A stretch of DNA of 12,830 bases, taken from assembly GCA_946482565.1 (NCBI GenBank), contig CAMLSB010000039.1:1-12830 (forward strand), written 5' to 3'. Source of the stretch: an uncultured Lysobacteraceae bacterium (GTDB taxonomy: Bacteria > Pseudomonadota > Gammaproteobacteria > Xanthomonadales > Xanthomonadaceae). The position numbers were made by a program, and so were the translations under genes. The notes beneath the pieces are model-generated. The model searched no databases. It saw only the letters and a program-made list of their open reading frames with translations, and had not been told where the DNA came from. This document shows, piece after piece, positions 9,061 to 12,830 of this stretch; positions within the stretch are counted from its first letter, which is position 1; each line of letters opens with the position of its first letter.

Positions 9061-10521
9061 ATGATTCGTCGCACCCTCGCCATCGCCCTCGCGGCCGCCC
9101 TGTTTCCGGCTGCCGCGCAGGCCCAGGACCTGCTGCAGGCCTACCAGCTCGCGCGCGCCGGCGATCCGCAGTTCGCCGCCGCCGAATCCAGCCGCCTGGC
9201 CACGAAGGAAGGCGCCGTGCAGGCGCGTGCCGCGCTGCTGCCGCAGATCGACGGCACCGCCAGCTACAGCCACTCGAAGAGCACCGGCCCGGGCACGCAG
9301 AATTTCACCAGCGTGGACGATGAAGGAAATCCCGTGACCCAGAACGTCACCGGCGATTCCCGCACCACCAGCAACAGCCGCCGCCTCAGCGTGGGCGGCT
9401 CGCAGGTGCTGTTCGACATGGGCACGTTCGGCCGCGTCCGTGGCCAGAACGCGCTGAGCCACGCCGCCGACTTCACCCTGGAATCCGCGGGCGACACGCT
9501 GGTCACGCGTACCTCGCAGGCCTACTTCAACGTGCTGGTCGCGATCGAGACGCTGGCCGCGGCCGAAGCGCAGGAAACCGCGCTGAAGAAGCAGTTCGAC
9601 TTCGCCAGCAAGCGCCTCGAGGTCGGCCTGGCGCCGATCACCGACGTGCACGAGGCGCGCGCCACCTACGACAGCGCCCGCGCCAACACCATCGTCGTCC
9701 GCAACGCGCTCGAGGATGCGTACCAGGCCTTGGCCGAGATCACCGGCCAGCCCGCCACCGACCTCAAGGCATTGCCCGCCGATTTCAAGCCGGAACTCCC
9801 CGCCGAGCGCGATGCCGACGGCTGGGTCGCGACCGCCATCGACAACAACCCGGCGCTGAAGGCGCAGGAACTGCAGGTCCAGGCCAGTGAGGCCGACGTC
9901 GGCGTCGCGCGCGCCGGCCACCTGCCGACGCTGAACCTGACCGGCAGCTACGGCAAAGGCACGAGCTGGGGCGAAAACACCTTCAGCAGCACCAATCCGC
10001 CGTTCTCCAACACCTTCCCCACCGGCGGCGAGAGCCGCGGCCCGCAGTTCGGCATCACACTGAGCGTGCCGATCTTCTCGGGCGGCGCCACGCAGTCGCG
10101 CGTTCGCCAGGCGATCGCGCAGCGCGACGTCGCGCGCGACCAGCTGGAGCAGCAGAAGCGCGCGCTGGTGCGCAACACCCGCAACGCCTACCAGACCCTG
10201 GTCGCGGGCGTCAGCGAGGTCGAGGCCCGCCGCCTGGCGCTGGTCTCGGCGCAGAGCGCGTACGACGCCTCGCAGGTCGGCCTCGAGGTCGGCACCCGCA
10301 CCGTCATCGACGTGCTGATCAACCAGCAGAAGCTGTTCGACGCGCAGCGCCAGTACGCGCTGGCCAAGTACAACTTCCTGCAGAACCGGCTGCTGCTCGA
10401 GCAGGCTGCCGGCACGCTGGACGTGGACGACGTCGCCGACGTGAACCGCATGCTGACCGCTGACGCCAACGCGCAGCTGTCGCAGGAAGACCGCGCGGCG
10501 GTCCAGCAGTCGCAGCAATAA
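9061..10521 (+). CDS. tolC: TolC-family outer-membrane efflux channel
   Basis: This 486-residue protein is of the normal size for TolC, a trimeric outer-membrane and periplasmic channel that serves RND pumps and type I secretion. A signal peptide is clear: MIRRTLAIALAAALFPAAAQA, cleaved before QDLLQAY. Two homologous halves can be seen. Each contains a long helical stretch with the OEP pattern: VGLAPITDVHEARATYDSA (188-206), and VGTRTVIDVLINQQKLFDAQ (410-429) followed by a helix running to about 451. The beta-strand part includes VGGSQVLFDMG and ITLSVPIFSGG. The start at 9061 follows AAAGGA. A divergent adaptor-pump operon lies 1.7 kb away and lacks its own channel, so TolC probably completes that system, while also serving other exporters. 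It converges with waaA, the stop codons being separated by 9 bp. Confidence 0.95.
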   Translation: MIRRTLAIALAAALFPAAAQAQDLLQAYQLARAGDPQFAAAESSRLATKEGAVQARAALLPQIDGTASYSHSKSTGPGTQNFTSVDDEGNPVTQNVTGDSRTTSNSRRLSVGGSQVLFDMGTFGRVRGQNALSHAADFTLESAGDTLVTRTSQAYFNVLVAIETLAAAEAQETALKKQFDFASKRLEVGLAPITDVHEARATYDSARANTIVVRNALEDAYQALAEITGQPATDLKALPADFKPELPAERDADGWVATAIDNNPALKAQELQVQASEADVGVARAGHLPTLNLTGSYGKGTSWGENTFSSTNPPFSNTFPTGGESRGPQFGITLSVPIFSGGATQSRVRQAIAQRDVARDQLEQQKRALVRNTRNAYQTLVAGVSEVEARRLALVSAQSAYDASQVGLEVGTRTVIDVLINQQKLFDAQRQYALAKYNFLQNRLLLEQAAGTLDVDDVADVNRMLTADANAQLSQEDRAAVQQSQQ

Positions 10522-10530
10522 GCGACGGCC

Positions 10531-11829
10531 TCAGGGCGGCGGCGGCAAGTCCGCCGCCACCAGCGCCAGGGTGCGTTCGAGCGCACCGCGGCCTTCTTCG
10601 ACCAGCGCCTGGCCGGCCGCGACCATCGCGTCGCGCACTTCGGGCGAGGCGAGCAGTTCTTCCAGCGCCGACGCCACCGCGCCCGCATCCGCGCCGATGC
10701 GCAGCGCGCCGGCGGCGCGCATGCGCTCGGCGATGTCGGCGAAATTGCGCAGGTACGGGCCGGTGACGACGGGCGTGCCTGCGGCCGCCGGTTCCAGCAG
10801 GTTGTGCCCGCCGATGTCCTGCAGGCTCCCGCCGACGAAGGCAGCCTGCGCGCAGCCGTAGAAGGCAGCCAGTTCGCCCAGCGTGTCGATGACGAACACG
10901 TCATCGCGCTTGTCGGGCCAATGCGTGAACCGCCGGGTCGCGACCTGCCAGCCGGCCTCGATGGCTTGCTGCGCCACGGCGCGGAAGCGCTCCGGGTGGC
11001 GCGGCGCCCACAGCAGCAACAGGTCGGGCCAGCGCCTGCGCAGGCGCGCATGCATGGCGATGACGGCGGCTTCCTCGTCGGGATGCGTGCTGGCGGCGAT
11101 CCACGCGCGCCGGCCATCGAGCCGGTGCCGGCACTCGTCGGTCATCGTCGCTTCGCGCGCCGAGGCCGTGATGTCGTACTTGAGGTTGCCGACATCGCGC
11201 GTCGTCGCCGCGTCGGCGCCGAGCCGCACGAAGCGCGCCGCATCGGCCGGAGATTGCGCGAGCACGCCGCGCACCGTGCGCAGCGCGCGCGACAGCCATG
11301 GCCGCAACAAGCGATAACCGCGCAACGAACGTTCCGACAGGCGCGCGTTGACGATCCACACCGGCACGCCGTGGTCGCGGCAGCCGAACAGCAGGTTCGG
11401 CCACAACTCGGTCTCGAGCACGAGGCCCACGCGCGGCCGGTAATGGCGCAGGAAGCGCGCCACCGCGCCCGGCAAATCGTACGGCAGGTAGACGTGCTCG
11501 ACGGTCTCGCCCCACAACGCACGGATCCGTGCCGAGCCGGTCGGGGTGATGCTGGTCAGCAGCAGCCGGAGGTCCGGTCGCCGCACGCGCAGCGCGTTGA
11601 CCAGCGGCGCGGCGGCATTGACCTCCCCCACCGACACCGCATGCACCCAGATCGTTTCGCCGGGCGCGACCATGTCGCCGTAGGCCGCGTAACGCTCGTT
11701 CCAGCGCAGCAGGTATTCGCCCTGCCGGAAGCTGCGCCAGATCAGGTGGTAGAGCGTCGCCGGCAACAGCACGTACAGCGCGGCCGAATACAGGCCGCGC
11801 AGCAGTCGTTCGTTGGGGTCGGCCCGCAT
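10531..11829 (-). CDS. waaA: 3-deoxy-D-manno-octulosonic acid (Kdo) transferase WaaA/KdtA
   Basis: WaaA transfers Kdo from CMP-Kdo to lipid IVA at the inner face of the inner membrane, starting the LPS core. The 432-residue protein is close to the E. coli length (about 425). An N-terminal hydrophobic anchor (11-30) is followed by WVHAVSVGEVNAA, with the expected catalytic Glu69 in SVGE. LLLTSITPTG (89-98) and VLETELWPNL (137-146) belong to the first GT-B domain. In the C-terminal domain, APRHPERF (285-292), FVGGSLQDIGGHNLLEP (331-347) and GTPVVTGP are the CMP-Kdo-binding blocks. The ATG at 11829 is chosen because the anchor begins just after it. It has no Shine-Dalgarno, but TATCCT lies 6 nt upstream, which suggests a leaderless transcript. 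It is divergent from lpxL, whose enzyme uses the WaaA product. Confidence 0.95.
   Translation of the reverse strand: MRADPNERLLRGLYSAALYVLLPATLYHLIWRSFRQGEYLLRWNERYAAYGDMVAPGETIWVHAVSVGEVNAAAPLVNALRVRRPDLRLLLTSITPTGSARIRALWGETVEHVYLPYDLPGAVARFLRHYRPRVGLVLETELWPNLLFGCRDHGVPVWIVNARLSERSLRGYRLLRPWLSRALRTVRGVLAQSPADAARFVRLGADAATTRDVGNLKYDITASAREATMTDECRHRLDGRRAWIAASTHPDEEAAVIAMHARLRRRWPDLLLLWAPRHPERFRAVAQQAIEAGWQVATRRFTHWPDKRDDVFVIDTLGELAAFYGCAQAAFVGGSLQDIGGHNLLEPAAAGTPVVTGPYLRNFADIAERMRAAGALRIGADAGAVASALEELLASPEVRDAMVAAGQALVEEGRGALERTLALVAADLPPPP
10538..10558. terminator. Possible bidirectional stem-loop between tolC and waaA
   Basis: GGCGGCGG (10538-10545) and CCGCCGCC (10551-10558) form a perfect 8-bp stem with loop CAAGT, just beyond the tolC stop and within the last codons of waaA, where it encodes the Pro-rich tail. 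It is well placed for two convergent genes. However, no T run follows in either direction, so termination is only a guess. Confidence 0.35.
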
Positions 11830-11921
11830 CGGGCAAGGATAAGCGATGCGGCGCCGCCAGCCGCCGCGCCCGGCAACGATTGCAGCCGCGCCGCGAAGCG
11901 GCCTCCCGTAGAATCCGGCCG
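11830..11921. promoter_or_regulatory. Divergent waaA / lpxL promoter region
   Basis: These 92 bp separate two divergent envelope genes. On the plus strand TAGAAT (11909-11914) is 7 nt before the lpxL ATG. On the minus strand TATCCT (11841-11836) is 6 nt before the waaA ATG. Neither start has a Shine-Dalgarno. A TTGCAG at 11880-11885 is too far (23 nt) from TAGAAT to be a good -35. If these hexamers are real -10 boxes, both transcripts begin at or next to the start codon. Confidence 0.45.
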
Positions 11922-12830
11922 ATGAACGACGCCGCCTCGCCCGTTTCAGCCGGCCCGCCGCCGCTCGCGCCGCGGGAGTGGCCGATGTGGGTGGTGGTTG
12001 GCGCGATGGCGGCGCTGGCGCGCCTGCCGTGGCCGCTGCAACGCGGCCTGGGCCGCCTGCTGGGCGCGCTGCTGCGCATCGCCCTGGCCTCGCGCCGCCG
12101 GGTCGCCGCGCGCAACCTTGCACTGTGCTTCCCCGAACTCGACGATGCGGCACGCGCCGGCCTGCTGCGTCGCCATTTCGCCGCCCTGGGCATCGGCTTG
12201 TTCGAATTCGCGCGGGCCTGGTGGGGATCCGACGCCGCCGTGCGCCGCGAGCTGCGCATCGAAGGCCTCGAACACCTGGAGGCGGCGCGCGCCGAAGGCC
12301 GCGGCGTGATCCTCGTGTCCGGCCACTTCACGACGCTGGAGATCTGCGGCCGCCTGCTGTGCGACCACGTGCCGCTCGCCGGCATGTACCGCCCGCACGC
12401 GCAGGCCCCGCTGGAATGGGCGGTGAAGCGCGGCCGCCTGCGTTACGCGGTGGCGATGTTCGGCCGCGAGGAACTGCGTCCCGCGATCCGCCACCTCAAG
12501 TCGGGCGGCGTGCTGTGGTTCGCGCCGGACCAGGAAACGCGCCGCGGCGACAGCGTCTTCGTGCCGTTCTTCGGCCGGCCCGCCTTGAGCCTCACCTCGA
12601 CGCACCAGATGGCGCGGCTGTCGGGCGCGGCGGTGCTGGCATTCGCGCACGAACGCCGCGAAGACGGTGGCTACACGTTGCGCCTGTCGCCGCGCTTCGA
12701 CGAGTTCCCGACGAACGATGCGACGGCCGATACCGCGCGGGTCATGGCCGCGATCGAGGCGATGGTGCGCGCCGTGCCGGCGCAGTACCTGTGGATCCAT
12801 CGGCGGTTCAAGCGACAGCCTGGTAGCGAG
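11922..12830 (+). CDS. lpxL: LpxL/HtrB-type late lipid A acyltransferase (C-terminal end missing)
   Basis: The family adds a secondary acyl chain (lauroyl in E. coli) to Kdo2-lipid IVA at the cytoplasmic face of the inner membrane. The frame is open for 303 codons to the window end with no stop. E. coli LpxL has about 306 residues, so only a few residues should be missing. A hydrophobic segment lies at about 21-36. RNLALCFPEL (64-73) is typical, and the catalytic HX4E motif is HFTTLE (His135, Glu140) in ILVSGHFTTLEICG. MYRPHAQAPLE (155-165), FAPDQE (200-205), VPFFGRPALS (214-223) and QYLWIHRRFK (288-297) are further family blocks. The homologue LpxM (myristoyl transferase) is an alternative. 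Divergence from waaA fits the order of the pathway. No Shine-Dalgarno is present before the ATG. Confidence 0.9.
   Translation, partial: MNDAASPVSAGPPPLAPREWPMWVVVGAMAALARLPWPLQRGLGRLLGALLRIALASRRRVAARNLALCFPELDDAARAGLLRRHFAALGIGLFEFARAWWGSDAAVRRELRIEGLEHLEAARAEGRGVILVSGHFTTLEICGRLLCDHVPLAGMYRPHAQAPLEWAVKRGRLRYAVAMFGREELRPAIRHLKSGGVLWFAPDQETRRGDSVFVPFFGRPALSLTSTHQMARLSGAAVLAFAHERREDGGYTLRLSPRFDEFPTNDATADTARVMAAIEAMVRAVPAQYLWIHRRFKRQPGSE

Noticed and set aside
8905..10518. A 537-codon minus-strand frame opposite tolC
   Set aside because: It is antisense to tolC, with no recognisable domain or convincing start signal; codon periodicity follows tolC.
11830..12153. A longer N terminus for WaaA reaching over the lpxL gene
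   Set aside because: The added residues have no similarity to the WaaA family, and the membrane anchor starts just after the ATG at 11829.

Overview
The window is a high-GC, tightly packed piece of a gammaproteobacterial chromosome. The gene content, the Ala/Arg-rich proteins and the order pcm-like / tolC / waaA / lpxL point to Xanthomonadaceae (Lysobacter- or Luteimonas-like). The genus is inferred from recalled gene order, not from a database search. I see no rRNA, tRNA, insertion sequence, CRISPR array or phage gene, and no gene-free stretch over 300 bases.

Left part, minus strand (1-7361). In transcription order this holds a lipoprotein membrane-fusion protein, an RND inner-membrane efflux pump, an Lnt-like membrane CN-hydrolase, and thiC, which is cut by the window edge. 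The two efflux genes are 3 bp apart and form an operon. thiC is preceded by a clear TPP riboswitch. The 5' half of its aptamer lies inside the 3' end of the Lnt-like gene, and the conserved UGAGA of the aptamer supplies that gene's stop codon. The aptamer also carries an extra hairpin between P4 and P5.

Middle, plus strand (7446-10521). A TetR/AcrR-type repressor is divergent from the efflux operon, across an AT-rich 84-bp control region with a candidate palindromic operator. It is followed by a PIMT-like methyltransferase with an altered substrate motif and by tolC. TolC is the obvious outer-membrane partner for the pump encoded on the left, so regulator, periplasmic adaptor, pump and exit duct lie within about 7.5 kb.

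Right part. waaA (Kdo transferase, minus) converges on tolC and is divergent from lpxL (late lipid A acyltransferase, plus, cut by the window end near its C terminus). WaaA makes Kdo2-lipid IVA, which is the substrate of LpxL-type enzymes, so the divergent pair joins two consecutive steps of lipid A/inner-core synthesis.

Three genes (tetR, waaA, lpxL) have a -10-like hexamer 6-7 nt before the ATG and no Shine-Dalgarno sequence, which suggests leaderless mRNAs. Overall this is ordinary housekeeping and efflux sequence. The most unusual item is the riboswitch.
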